From: Symbiodinium kawagutii
Lineage: Eukaryota; Sar; Dinophyceae; Suessiales; Symbiodiniaceae
Reading direction: 5' to 3'
Length of the DNA stretch: 64,000 nt
NCBI GenBank assembly: GCA_009767595.1
Contig: VSDK01018932.1
Coordinates: 180,789 to 244,788, forward strand
Shown here: positions 50,601-64,000 of the stretch, in pieces
Layout of the letters: every line of letters starts with the position of its first letter
Numbering within the stretch: the stretch's first letter is position 1
The notes under the pieces: generated by a model
Databases searched by the model: none
The model's input: only the letters and a program-made list of their open reading frames with translations
What the model was told of the DNA's origin: nothing
Position numbers and translations under genes: made by a program

Positions 50601-52821
50601 AGTGGGCTTAGATTTCCCAAAAAGTCTATGTGTTTTTCTTTATTACCCGCCTTTTAAAATCCTTCAAAAACACAATTTTTTAGGAGCTCACAAAGGGTAC
50701 CCCCCACAAGCCTGGAACCCCCTTTTTGAAATCAATTTTAAAAACAATTGAAATCAATTAAAAAACAATTGAAATCAATTTAAGAACAATTGAAATCAAT
50801 TTAAAAACAATTGAAATCAATTTAAAAACAATTGAAATCAATTTAAAAACAATTGAAATCAATTTAAAAACAATTGAAATCAATTTAAAAACAATTGAAA
50901 TCAATTTAAAAACAATTGAAATCAATTTAAAAACAATTGAAATCAATTTAAAAACAATTGAAATCAATTTAAAAACAATTGAAATCAATTTAAAAACAAT
51001 TGAAATCAATTTAAAAACAATTGAAATCAATTTAAAAACAATTGAAATCAATTTAAAAACAATTGAAATCAATTTAAAAACAATTGAAATCAATTTAAAA
51101 ACAATTGAAATCAATTTAAAAACAATTGAAATCAATTTCCTCACTGAGTAAAATCAGCTGAGCTGCCGATGATCCCATCATCAAAACATCGTGTGTGTCA
51201 GCTATCGTTCCTTCCTGGGCCCCTGTCTCTAAAGGTAACTCGAGGAATATGAAGCTTGCGACTGCTCCATACTTGCAGCTGGCACTGTTCACTGCACCAC
51301 CAGCGCGGCCATGCCCTCGGAAGGCCAACTAGCCAAACAAGCCCATGGCACTGAAGTGCTACCAAGGGGGGCGTGTGATCATTGGCAGTGACATTGCACA
51401 GCCAATGAGGTCCCCCCATTCAGAACTAGTACGGGAAATACCCACTAGGATGAGGGCCATTTGTGGTAGGACGCAGCGGGTAAGATCCCACTTGGGCTTG
51501 TATACCAATCATAAGTGACCCAATGCTTTAGGTACGAAACTGTGACTCAGAATGGCGATACGCAAACGAAGTGAGTTGAGGATCTCTGGTCGTTGCCACC
51601 TTCAACGAGTTACATCTCATGACAGCGGTGGTTAGGTGTCGGCTGGACGTTTTCATGAGCCTCGTCTGCAAATGACCAACCATAGTATAACTACATACTC
51701 TCAGATACTATGCTGGCCTGAGAACCTGGTGACAACCAATAGTAATTACTTCCTTTTGAAATACACATGTGTTGGAATGAATGTTGGTTATCATTGTTAT
51801 GGTGGTTATAGCTATGGTAAGACTCGTGAAACGATACACATAGGGAATAACCAACAGTGGTACAGACAAATCTGACCAAGTTGGGGTGGTTACAACACTC
51901 CAAACCCATCACACTGCCCACAATTATTATGCAGCACCCTAAAACATCCATAAAAATCTATAAACAAACCCCATGGTGTTCCTATAAAATCCATGAAAAT
52001 CTCTGAAAATCCCACGGTTTCCCTACCAAATCCATTAAAATCTATGAGCATCTTATCATTTCCTTAACAAATCAGGTAAAATCCATAGAAAATCTCATCA
52101 TTTCTGTATGACATCCATGAAAAAACCATAGAAAATCCCAACATTTTCTCATGAAACCTGAGCTCAACTCACCCTCCGCGGCACTTTTCGCTGCGCCCCG
52201 GATCTCCCAGCGCCTTGCGCACGCCGTTGAGCAGCGCGCTGACGCGAGGCCGTTCGCGGGTCAAGAGCCCCGAGTCGGCCAGGCCGGGGATGGACCTGGG
52301 AACGGATGGTCACCAAGTGGTTAGTGGTGGTTAATGGATGGATCATATCTATTATTTCTATGGATTTCAACCACTACTAATGAAGCTCTTGGCTGATCAT
52401 AGGGTTAGTGGTTAAGCTACTGGTGGTTGATGAATGGATCATGGGAATCAGGTGGTTAGTGATTAGTGATAGTTACTGGTAGTTACCGATGGTTATTTGA
52501 TGGTTGAGCCATTGATTATCATAGAATGATTAATGACTAATGATAGCTAAATTGATAGCCACTCAATGGGTGGGCGCTGAGAACCAGGTTGTTGCTGGTG
52601 GTTACTGAAATGATTACTGGTGGCTACTGACATGATGATGGCTGGTGGTTAATGAATGGATCATCGGAATCAGGTGGTTAGTGGTGGTTACTAGCAGTTG
52701 CTGATGGTTATTTGATGGGTGGGCACTGATAACCATGTTGTTGCTAGGTTGTTGCTAGGTTGTTGCTGGTGGCTTTTGAAATGGTTATTGGTGGCTACTG
52801 AAATGATGATGGTGATGATGG

Positions 52822-52865
<44 letters not shown>

Positions 52866-55800
52866 TGATGAACTGAAGGTTGATTGGCTAATGATTGCTG
52901 GATGGTCACTTGATGATCGATGATGACTGGCCAATTGATTTCATCATAAGTACTTGACTGATGGTTGATTATCTTATCATTTCTATGGATTTCAGCCACC
53001 AATGATGAAGCCCTTGGCTATTGACCAGTAGGTGACTACTCGCCTTTTCAACCACTGGATTGATGGGCCCTGGTTGGCCATCACCAGGTGGCTACTGGTA
53101 AATACTGGTGGCTACTGGATGGTCACTTGACGGTTGATGAATGGATCAAAGGAATCGTAGATGCTTACACAGTGATGATTTAGACAATAACAATCAAAGG
53201 TACTTAATGATGGTTACTTGACAAATCCATAGGTAGTTTTTATTAAATGAATAGATAGATGAATGATCATAAGTACTTATTGGTTAATAAATGGATGATG
53301 GTTAATTGTGATGATTCAGTGATGACAATCATAGGCAAAAAAAATCAAACCTTGGTTAACAAATGATTGACTCATGATTGATGGTTGATGATGATGGCTG
53401 CAAAAAGTTGAATGCCAATACTTGATGGTAAATGACCAATGGCGGATGATGATGTTTGTTAGTGACCATTGTTGAAATCATTGGTGGTCAATGGTTGCTG
53501 TGTTTTCATCATTTATGGTTGATGATTTTGGGTGTTCATGATTTTCTGTAGCTGACTTGTTGATGCGTACTTGATCGTTAATGGGCAATGGATTTATCAG
53601 ATCATTGCTTTGATCATCTTAGAACACCGAGGTTCGATTCTCGAGATATTGGTCGATAAAGCATTCGCATCCAAGAAAATGTAATTGTGGGATAGTGCAG
53701 GTCAAGTCAAATCTGTTGAGACGTAACTCTCAATGCTTTATGTGGTGCACAGGGCACAGGGCCAGCAACCATCAAGCATTATCAAACACCATGATGATCA
53801 AACCTTTACAATCAAGCAAGCGGCAGCAGGCGGTCTCTCATGATCACGAGCGGTTGTTCAAAGTCAAAGCTATGTGCAACAGCTTCCAGTGGATGAAGAC
53901 CATTGTTTGACACGATCAAGCACTGCTATCAATCTTGACCAGAATAAAGGATGTTTGTCCACCAAGTGGTGATCCCGATGACTCGTGTCCATTGACACCA
54001 GAAGCCCGGCGTGGATGCTTGCTTAGACACCGGAAACCATCAATTCGCCTATTTTCAGCATGCACCCTTTAATCAAAATTTATATTCAAACAACACGTAG
54101 CCACCTTGCACCATCAATTTGCGCATTTCAACCAATACTAAGACCATGACCATCACTGTAACCATCAATCACCATCATCACTGTCTATAACCACTATATA
54201 ATCACTATAAGCACTATAAGCACTACCAGTATGACCACTGTAATCACATATAAACACGATAATCACTATAACCACTACCAGTATAATCACTACAATCACT
54301 TATATCACTACATACCACACCACCATATTTTCAGCCACCATCCACAGCCACCATCCATGGCCACCATCCATGGCCACCCATGGTGGCCCGCGTGGCAACC
54401 ACTGGCCGCTGCGACCGTCCAAGGCACGCTGCGACCACCTGCACCGAGAGCTTGAAAGTCTCAGCCTCGTTGATGCGACGGCCTGGGCAGCGAGCGGTCA
54501 GGGGTCCATCGGTGTGGAGTTGTAATTCCATGGGTGGAATAGGAATGAATAGGAATGTTGTAATGGTTGATAACATATAGTTGTAATGGTTGATACCATG
54601 GTTGCAATGGTGATAACATATAGTTGTAATAGTTGTAACCATATATAGTAATGTTGTAATGGAGTTTGGTACTAGTTGGGTGTACTATATTGTAATATTG
54701 GAATGCAATGGAGTATAGTAACCGTCTATATTCAACATATATGCCAATAGTTGGATAATATGGTTGTACCATATATTGTTGGGTGTCACATCTATAGTGA
54801 AAAAAATGTTGGAATAGTGATTGTAATATTACAATATGCATTACTGTCGTAATCTTATTGTAATATTGCTTGCAACAATATTGTTTGTAATAATATCTAT
54901 GCTTGTAATATTGTTGGGTGTCCTCGCCTACAATGGAAAAAATGTTGTACTATCATCTGTAATGATGTGTACTACGTATAATGAAAAATGTGGTTGTGAT
55001 ATGGCAGTGGGTCAAAACCCCGTACCCCTGGTTCCCCTATCATTAACCATTAGTTTCCCAATAGTTTTGTTGGTTATTATCCCCCATTATTGGTTGGTTA
55101 ACTGCTTGACCCATAGCCATATTATTTTCAATGGCTAATCTTGATGATTACAGGCTGAATCTAGGGCGGAACCAGCTGCACGATCCGTAGCGATACTGCA
55201 AGCATATATCTGGTTGGTGGTTAGCTACGCCAGCCAAAATAAGAAGTTATCAACAAAATCTTCCAACTATAATGGAAAACTAAAAATGCTTAAAACCACT
55301 AACTAGACAACCACCGGGTTTGATTTGGTGAATGCTCAGAACCAATAACAGGGGATACAACCAGCAATGACGAGTAATGACAAGGAATAGTAACCTTAAA
55401 TGTTTGATTCATTGTCTTGAATTTGCTAACCGTGACCATGATAGGGAATATGCATACTTCATCTAGATTTCAACAATGTTGAAGTGTGCGGTGCAGAAAT
55501 TACGCATATTTGAATAGTGCTGAATATGAATTTAGTTTTCTAAGATAGAAACTTCCTAGAAAGTTAGTTTTAATCAAATACACATACTAGAAATTTTGCT
55601 TAATGGCGGGAATCCGAAGCAACCATGTTGGTAAGGGTTTTGTAGTTGCTTGGGTTCACTGCAAAAATTGTTTACCATAATTTTAGCTATATATTATGTT
55701 TGATTACGAATGAGGCCCAAACAAATAGCATAATGATTTTAGGCAATTTAGGTTGCCATGATTTGGGTAATTGAGGCACACTTACTCACTTGGACAAAGT

Positions 55801-58800
55801 TGCCACAGTATGATATGCTGTAACAATATTCAAATGTACTTGTAACTATCCTGCAACACACCACATGTTCAAGGTTTAAACCATTTACCTACTGGAGATG
55901 GTCCACTATTCTATTTACTTCAGGATGGCTGTGTCATTATCAGGGTTTACTAGTGGAGGTTCAACAACCCATTTCCAGTGTTTTTCCTAACAAACTAAGT
56001 ACAGGTAACCATTCATGTAACCATTCCGTATCCATTGAAGCCTCCCTGAAACATCTGCTTTGCAGTCATCAAGGGTCATCAACCATCATTCACCACCACA
56101 ACACATCCATAAACACAGCCACCACCAACCAGCATTTGCCACCATCAACTCCATCATTAACAACCGTCAACAATCATGAGCCACTATTACCAACCAGCAT
56201 CATGAATCAAGCACTGCAAGCCTCATTAACCTCTGAATTAACCACTATTAACCACTGCAACCCTAATTAACCATCCTTCAGCCTCTATCAACCCTTCGTA
56301 ACACTACAACCCATATTAACCCTTAGTAACCAATATTCAGCATTAGACCACCACTAAATTAACCACCAAATTAATCACGATTAACCATTATTTACCACTA
56401 TTAATCACTAAATTAACCACTATTAACCACTATTAGCCCCTACTAACCCCTATGCACCAGAATTAGTCACTGGGGGACGGTTGGTGGTGGGTTACCAACC
56501 CTATGACTTTACCCACCACGAGCCATCCCCCAGCTCCGCTTCGCGCGTCGCCCTCGTCCTCGGTCCCCCGGCTGAGCTGCGGAAGTTGAAGGTCGCTGAG
56601 CTTGTTCTGCACCTGAGCTGCAGCGAGTTGGTGGCCACCGTTCTGGGTGTTTGATAAGGATGATTGGGCTATGGGTCAAGCAGTTAACCAACCAATTTCA
56701 TGGGAGATTTCCACCAACAACAATAGGATGTTTGATAAGGATGATTGGCAAAAGTGGTTATAACAATCAAGGATTATAAGATCATTGATCAAGGATTGTT
56801 ATAAGGTTGAACCTTATTTGCAAAAGGATCATTGATTCGTCATAATGAGCGGGTCAATGAACCTGCATCTACAAACCATTGCTGAAAGAACCGAGTGTTT
56901 TGGTGATAAAGCATGACCATTGCCAGGCATATCTTTTTCCCAGAATTGTGTTTCCCGATAGCTGGTTTGTTTTCCTATCAGCACTGGCCGTGAATAGCTG
57001 GATGATAAGAAGATATCAACATGGCTATGGACAAAACCATATAGCTGTTTAAACATTATTGTTGGTTACTATCCCCTATTCTTAACCACTACTAGCCAAT
57101 ATAAAACCACCATCGAAAATCCTATGGACTTTCCCCATGTATCCACCCATGCGTAGTCGATTGATTTTTGGCCCATAGTCAACCATCGAATATCCCACGC
57201 AATTTACCTATGAAACGACCTACTACTAGTTGTTTAACCATTAGGTGCTTATAATCCCTGATTCTTAACCATCATCAGTTAACAAGTATGAGCCATCATG
57301 AAACCACTGCTGGCTATATAACCCCTATGATCAATGAAATGATGTATATGGATCCTTTGACCCAGCCACGTGTTTTCTTCCTGAGTTTCCATGCCCAAAG
57401 GCCCCCGGAGAACGCTGCGATCGCTTGGATCATGGCCTCACAACAAGGAAGCTGATGGATGGGAATGGTGGATGGTAGTGCTCCATGATGCTTAACAATG
57501 GTTGGTAAGTGTTGACTCTCATGTCAACAATGGTTGATAATGGTCTGTATAGTCACAATGGCTCATAATGGTTCACAATGGTTAGTTGGTTAGTTCATGA
57601 GGTTGACAATGGCAATGCTCCAGGTTATGGGCTCTGTAATGGTTGTGTTGTGGTGTTAGGAATGGTTAACAGTGGGCTTCATGGGGCTAGCAATGCTGAA
57701 TTTTCATGTCAACAAGGATTCAAAATCGTTCATCGTGGTTATCAACAATGGTTCATAATTAGTGGTCAATGATGGCTAGTTCATGCGGTGGACAAGAAGA
57801 CGATAAGGGTTTACTATTATGTCAACATCAATCAGGCAATGGTTCCTGGAGGTTCATGTATGATGAATTGATCACGGCTAAGATTGATTAATTGATGGTT
57901 GGTGCTGGTTCTCAATGGTTGATGGCATTTGCTGATGGCATCAACCATCAGCGAATTCATGGTTAGCAAGTTGCTTTGTGATGGGTGAGAAAAGGGCTTT
58001 TGATGGTTGACTGCTGGTTGGTGTTGGCTCATTGATGGTTGGTGATGGTCGATGATGGTTTCTGGAAGTTAATGCTAGTCGATACTGGCTGATCATGGTC
58101 CATAAGTGATTACCGCCTAGTCAACGATGATTGATAGTCCTTACCTTCTACTGATGGTTGATCATGGCTAATGAGGTCAATCATGCTAAAGGATGCTTAG
58201 TTGGTTCATGATGATTAGTGATGGTTGATAGATGGTTCTTTGGATAGTGATCGATAAATCATGTTTCATAAGGGCTAAACAAGCTGTACAGAGGGTTGAT
58301 TGATGGTTAATGTAAACCTGCCAGAATAATAATCTGGTTGGTGGTTTCAAGCCCCATGAAAAAATATTAGTCAACCAGCCCTTTGTTAATCATTACTAGG
58401 GCAAATAAAAAGTGCTTGAAACCACCAACCAGTAATGTTTATGCGCTGGTCAATACCATTTGATATCATGGTCGGTCACGGGAAATGATTTGGTGAGAAC
58501 ACTCCTGGTCGCTTCTGGGCTCTCCCTTTTAAGGGGTACATGGGTACGCCATGGTACGCCCCGGTACCCCTTGAAAGAGGTATACCCTTGGCTCCGAATC
58601 GCTCCCTCCCAACAATAAAGTAAAGATATCTTGCTAATCCTGCTTGGGTGACATTAGCAGCTAACAAATGGTCAGCTAACCTGCTGCTTAATGATAGTGG
58701 TTTAGCATGATTGCTTTTTGCGAGATCTGCTCGCTGCGGCCGGAAAAACAAGAAATGAGGTTGACAGTGGCAAATGATCCGTAATCATCCGCAATCATGG

Positions 58801-61800
58801 TATGTCAAGAATGGCAATTTATTGATCAGTGATTGTCAATGATGGTGAAGTGTGGTTCAGCATAGTTGACATTGGTTGATTCATGATGGCCAAGAGTGAT
58901 TCATAGGACGGTACTGGTACAAGCTGGGACAATCTTGGAAATGAAGTGCTCTGCGTTTGTTTCATGAAGGAAAGGGGGCGGGTTTCTCAGATCGGCAGAG
59001 TCCGGGATGTGTCCTTTTGAAAGAAGGCTGAGACATCGGAAATCAGTTTTAGACTCTTGCCGTTGGCGGTTCTTGGTGAGTTGTCCTTATGCCTTATGAT
59101 TCATGATTAACATTGATTAACCATCATTCAGCATCAACAATCATAGCCTTCAATGTGCTTCCCTCCAGCAATGAATCTACAGCTTGTCACTAGTTTTCCA
59201 ACCTCATTCACCACCGTTCCCATTATCCGTCATTGAGCATGATTGGGTTTGTACACATGGCTATGGGTCAAACCCTTTGTTGCCCTGGTGAACATCCCGT
59301 AAATGAACAAACTAGTCTTTGTATGTCTTTGTTGGGATGTTCACCTACCCATCTGTTGGTTTGTTCAGATTGATCCCGAGCCACATCAACTTACTAAGAA
59401 TCACTAGCCAACAGTCCTCTGCTTAAGCTCTCTCAGTATGATGGTGCTCAAGCTGGAGAAAAAAATAAAACACCACTTCACAGGCACCACTTGCCTCTGG
59501 CCGTGACCCGTGGTCGCACCAAAAACGCGTTGGCGATGGAAGATAGTTCTTTGGAGAGTCTGCAATTTGTTGTGGTACATGCAAGGTAAATGTTGATGAA
59601 GTGCTGGCATAGCCATACTAGCCAATATTTTACCATGATTTCATCATGATCATTAGCCATCAATGATGGGTGCTCACATCTGCCTCCGTGCAACAGGGGA
59701 TGATCTGTATCTAAGTTGTTGAGGATACTCAACTCGCTGTTTCCTGATGTCTAATTCAAACAGATTTGTCAAATTCAGAGGATAAAATAGGCCAATCGTT
59801 GTTGATTCGTTTCACGTGCATGACTGGGTCGCCGAATGCTTGACATGGCAGGTCGGCCAGGGCAGTGAAAAATGGCCCGTGCGATTCTGCGAAGCATCGG
59901 CTCCATGGTCAACACCGGCTCTTGTCAGTAAAACTACCTGTTGAATACTTGGGATTACCAAACGTTACCCAAGTCAGCATATGGTGGTTTCTCAAAATGG
60001 GGGTACCCTCAAATGATCTAGTTGTTAACCACTTATAGTGTCGTATAGTAGTAAACCACCAACTTTTGCTGTTTCGTATTTTGAGAAACCACCATATGAC
60101 TACAGGGTAATCATCAGGTATGGCAGATCGAAGTCCATGCGTATTGACCAACTTATGACCAGCGGGACCTTATAGCTGGCCAGGCACCGGATCTCCCAGG
60201 TTGAATTTGCTATCGCCATTCTGCCAGAAACTTTCCAGGAGATGGCTATCATCCCGGACCCGCTCCCCGAACCACCCTGCCAAAGGATACCCATGGACAC
60301 CCTGGTGGCTGGTGATGACTACGATATCAAGCAACAAGAAAGATTAGTTGGATCTAATAGGTCAACCAAAATTTATTTGCCAACTTCTGGGGGGTCTCTG
60401 CTGGTTGTACTTGAAGGCTAGCCCGTTGCTGGGATTGTTGTTTTTCTCGACCTGAAAAAGTTGATGATGGTTCCATGTGGATTGGCAGTAACGAAAGTCA
60501 TGCATTACGGCAACCAAATAAATCGTCAATCCACCATTATCACCCTGTATCAATCATTATTGACAATGATTAACCGTGGTTATATCCGCCGACCCCTGCT
60601 CATGCCAACCATGGCAGGGGCGGCGCCTGGGATCGCCGTAGGCGTGGACGAGGACCTGCCCTTGGCTTTGCCGTGGCATCTACAGCGCCCAGACCATGGC
60701 CGTTCCCAAGGGCCTCAAACAGCAGGCTAAGGCTACGGCAACAGCCCTGGGCAGGCACAGGAACAAGCCATTGCCATACCAAGGCCGAGAACCCATACTA
60801 AGCCGATATCAATTCTTTTTAGGGGGTTCAGCCCTTGCGTTTGCCCGCCCAGACGTTTCAATAGCCGTTCCCACGNNNNNNNNNNNNNNNNNNNNNNNNN
60901 NNNNNNNNNNNNNNNNNNNNNNNNNNNNNNNNNNNNNNNNNNNNNNNNNNNNNNNNNNNNNNNNNNNNNNNNNNNNNNNNNNNNNNNNNNNNNNNNNNNN
61001 NNNNNNNNNNNNNNNNNNNNNNNNNNNNNNNNNNNNNNNNNNNNNNNNNNNNNNNNNNNNNNNNNNNNNNNNNNNNNNNNNNNNNNNNNNNNNNNNNNNN
61101 NNNNNNNNNNNNNNNNNNNNNNNNNNNNNNNNNNNNNNNNNNNNNNNNNNNNNNNNNNNNNNNNNNNNNNNNNNNNNNNNNNNNNNNNNNNNNNNNNNNN
61201 NNNNNNNNNNNNNNNNNNNNNNNNNNNNNNNNNNNNNNNNNNNNNNNNNNNNNNNNNNNNNNNNNNNNNNNNNNNNNNNNNNNNNNNNNNNNNNNNNNNN
61301 NNNNNNNNNNNNNNNNNNNNNNNNNNNNNNNNNNNNNNNNNNNNNNNNNNNNNNNNNNNNNNNNNNNNNNNNNNNNNNNNNNNNNNNNNNNNNNNNNNNN
61401 NNNNNNNNNNNNNNNNNNNNNNNNNNNNNNNNNNNNNNNNNNNNNNNNNNNNNNNNNNNNNNNNNNNNNNNNNNNNNNNNNNNNNNNNNNNNNNNNNNNN
61501 NNNNNNNNNNNNNNNNNNNNNNNNNNNNNNNNNNNNNNNNNNNNNNNNNNNNNNNNNNNNNNNNNNNCAGGCTAAGGCTACGGCAACAGGCTAAGGAACG
61601 CACAGCCGCGAGCCAATGCATACCCAAGGCCGACAGCAATCTTTTTAGGGATTCAGCCCTTGCGTTTGCCCGCCCGGAAACGCTTCTTTAGCCGTTCCCA
61701 AGGCACGCAAACAACAGGCTAAGGCTACGGCAACAGGCTAAGGAACGCACAGCCGCGAGCCAATGCCATACCAAGGCCGACAGCAATCTTTTTAGGAGAG

Positions 61801-64000
61801 TTCAGCCCTTGCGTTTGCCCGCCCGGAAAGGCTTCTTTAGCCGTTCCCAAGGCACGCAAACAACAGGCTAAGGCTACGGCAACAGGCTAAGGAACGCACA
61901 GCCGCGAGCCAATGCCATACCAAGGCCGACAGCAATCTTTTTAGGAGAGTTCAGCCCTTGCGTTTGCCCGCCCGGAAAGGCTTCTTTAGCCGTTCCCAAG
62001 GCACGCAAACAACAGGCTAAGGCTACGGCAACAGGCTAAGGAACGCACAGCCGCGAGCCAATGCCATACCAAGGCCGACAGCAATCTTTTTAGGAGAGTT
62101 CAGCCCTTGCGTTTGCCCGCCCGGAAAGGCTTCTTTAGCCGTTCCCAAGGCACGCAAACAACAGGCTAAGGCTACGGCAACAGGCTAAGGAACGCACAGC
62201 CGCGAGCCAATGCCATACCAAGGCCGACAGCAATCTTTTTAGGGGGGTTCAGCCCTTTCGTTTGCCCGCCCGGAAAGGCTTCTAAGTTATATTAGTGGCA
62301 TCTGAGGTTGTATTGGTGGCATCTGGGTGTTGGCAAAGCTCCACTACCAAACATCAAGCAACCAAAAAATCATTGCATGAAGGACAAGACAAGGGCAAAC
62401 CAGCTAGGTTTATCATATTGCAGCAAAGGAGCTAGCAAAGTTTATTGCGTGGCCATTGTTGAGATTGGGCAACGAACATGGCAGCAAACAAGCTAGCAAA
62501 ATTTATTGTTTGGTCGATGTTTGCAAAAGCTTGGGCGACAAACATACAAGCTAGCAAAATTTATTGTTTGGTCGTTGTTTGCAAAAGCTTGGGCGACAAA
62601 GCAAACAAGCTAGCAAAATTTATTGTTGGGGCGATGTTTGCAAAAGCTTGGGCAATGCAGCAAACAAGCTAGCGCAATTTATTGCATGGCCATTGTTTGC
62701 AAAAACTTGGGCGATGAACATGACAGCGAACTTAGAAAAATGCTTTGGTCCGGTGTACTGATAACTACATATGTTAGGCTTATATGTATATATAAATGTA
62801 TGCCCACCACATCCCTGCCCTAAAGTGTTGTCATATGCCTTGACCAGCCGCTCAGCAGGTTATACCCTTGGACCAGGCATACCTACGATCTCTACAAGGA
62901 CCATCCCAAGGCCAACAAGTGGTTGGCTCCTCAAGCCCGTAGCATGATGTGACGCACCAAGAAAAAATGCCGCAGAAACCGTGTATTATGAGAACAAAGA
63001 TATTTATTTTTTCTTGATGCAGCTGCATGCCATCAGTTCAGGTCATCACCACTTCGATTTGAATCCAAAGAATTTCCACGCATCACGAAGGCTTAGAGAC
63101 TGAAAGTGCACAATGCCATCACAGTAGGTATGTAGAGTTTAGTATCAATGGTATTCAAGAACGGTAGGAAATGTCAACGCCAATTGGCGCTCAATGGCAC
63201 CTTTACCCAGAGCCACAACCCAGATCAGAAACAAGACCAGCCATCAGCCAACCACCTCTTTCTCAGGTGCTCTACGACATTCAGTTGCAGCAGCTCAGGA
63301 CTGTACTGAACTTTGGGCAAAAATGGTCTTGCGCTGGTTGAAGGGTTAGAAATGAGACTGTTAGCCAATGATGGGTATCGGTGTTCTTAAAATCATTCCA
63401 TTATATACTGTATTATTTTCACTTATCATTTCTCATCTTTCTACGCAGGACCGATGCACCCTCGTCAGCGCTGTGCCACACATGTTGCAGAGGCGCAACA
63501 TTGGTGGTGGCCACTTGCAACCAAACAAATTCACTATCTATGTTAACATCGATGACTGTGATGGTGTGTCCTCTTGGAGCTGCGAAGTCTAACCTTTGAT
63601 CGATTGGTTGATGATGTATCGCAATGAGATAGCAGTTCACAATCCCAATGTTTTTGCTAGTGCATAATTCAGGATAATGTCAAACCATTCACGATCCCGA
63701 CTGACAAGTCATTCCAAGCACGGGCTCTTCTGCAGGCTGCCTGCGCGCAGCAATCGTGGGGAGCCCCATGATGGGGTCAACCAGGGCCCATGGGTGGAAA
63801 CAAGCAGCAGTGAGAATTGACCAAACAAACGGAATAACAACGATTAGCTCAAGTGTTGAAAGAAAAAACAACGAATCAGCTCAAAGATCTCAAAGTGAAT
63901 TCACACAGGCTTTGAACATGTCAAGCTTGGATTGCGTGCAGCTCATCAACCACGCGTTTCATATCCATAAATAACTACTGTATCCATCGATCTTGCTTGC

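Overview
The window looks like nuclear DNA of a dinoflagellate, most likely of the Symbiodiniaceae/Suessiales type. The evidence is a retroelement whose reverse transcriptase, capsid-like ORF and embedded cytosine methyltransferase resemble dinoflagellate elements, followed by about 57 kb of repeat-choked sequence with simple repeats, small inverted-repeat elements and GC-rich islands that could be short exons. This assignment is an inference. I see no rRNA, tRNA, CRISPR array or bacterial-type operon.

Region 1 (1 to about 6650, all on the minus strand) is one tyrosine-recombinase (DIRS/Ngaro-like) retrotransposon, cut by the left window edge. In transcription order it has ORF1 (zinc-ribbon plus Arg/Ser-rich protein), ORF2 (Gag-like, lysine-rich), ORF3 (reverse transcriptase, then an RNase H domain interrupted by a complete C5-cytosine DNA methyltransferase) and a tyrosine recombinase that runs off the window. 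The ORFs are tightly packed. ORF1 and ORF2 share a TGATG stop/start, and ORF3 and the recombinase overlap by 22 nt. The plausible division of labour is packaging (ORF1/ORF2), cDNA synthesis and template removal (RT/RNase H), CpG-type methylation of DNA (methyltransferase) and integration (recombinase). This is the most interesting system in the window.

Region 2 (about 6.65 to 60.6 kb) has no long convincing gene. It is dominated by degenerate TTAACCAT/TGGTTGAT-type sequence in which I recognise three recurrent short inverted-repeat (MITE-like) families. Family A is about 85-130 bp with ends GTTTCTCAAAATAGGGG. Family B is about 115-125 bp with ends TATGGCNGTGGGTCAA. Family C is about 100 bp with ends CTGGTTGGTGGTT. 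There are also single inverted-repeat elements, a 10-bp satellite grown inside a family A copy, a very uniform 21-bp satellite, and many microsatellites. GC-rich islands of 75-150 bp, some with GT/AG- or GC/AG-like borders, recur every 1-2 kb. They could be exons of long many-intron genes, but both strands are often open, so all exon calls are low confidence.

Region 3 (60.6 to 64 kb) holds a 149-bp tandem repeat array interrupted by a 692-nt run of N, a separate 58-61-bp tandem array, and two further exon-like islands.
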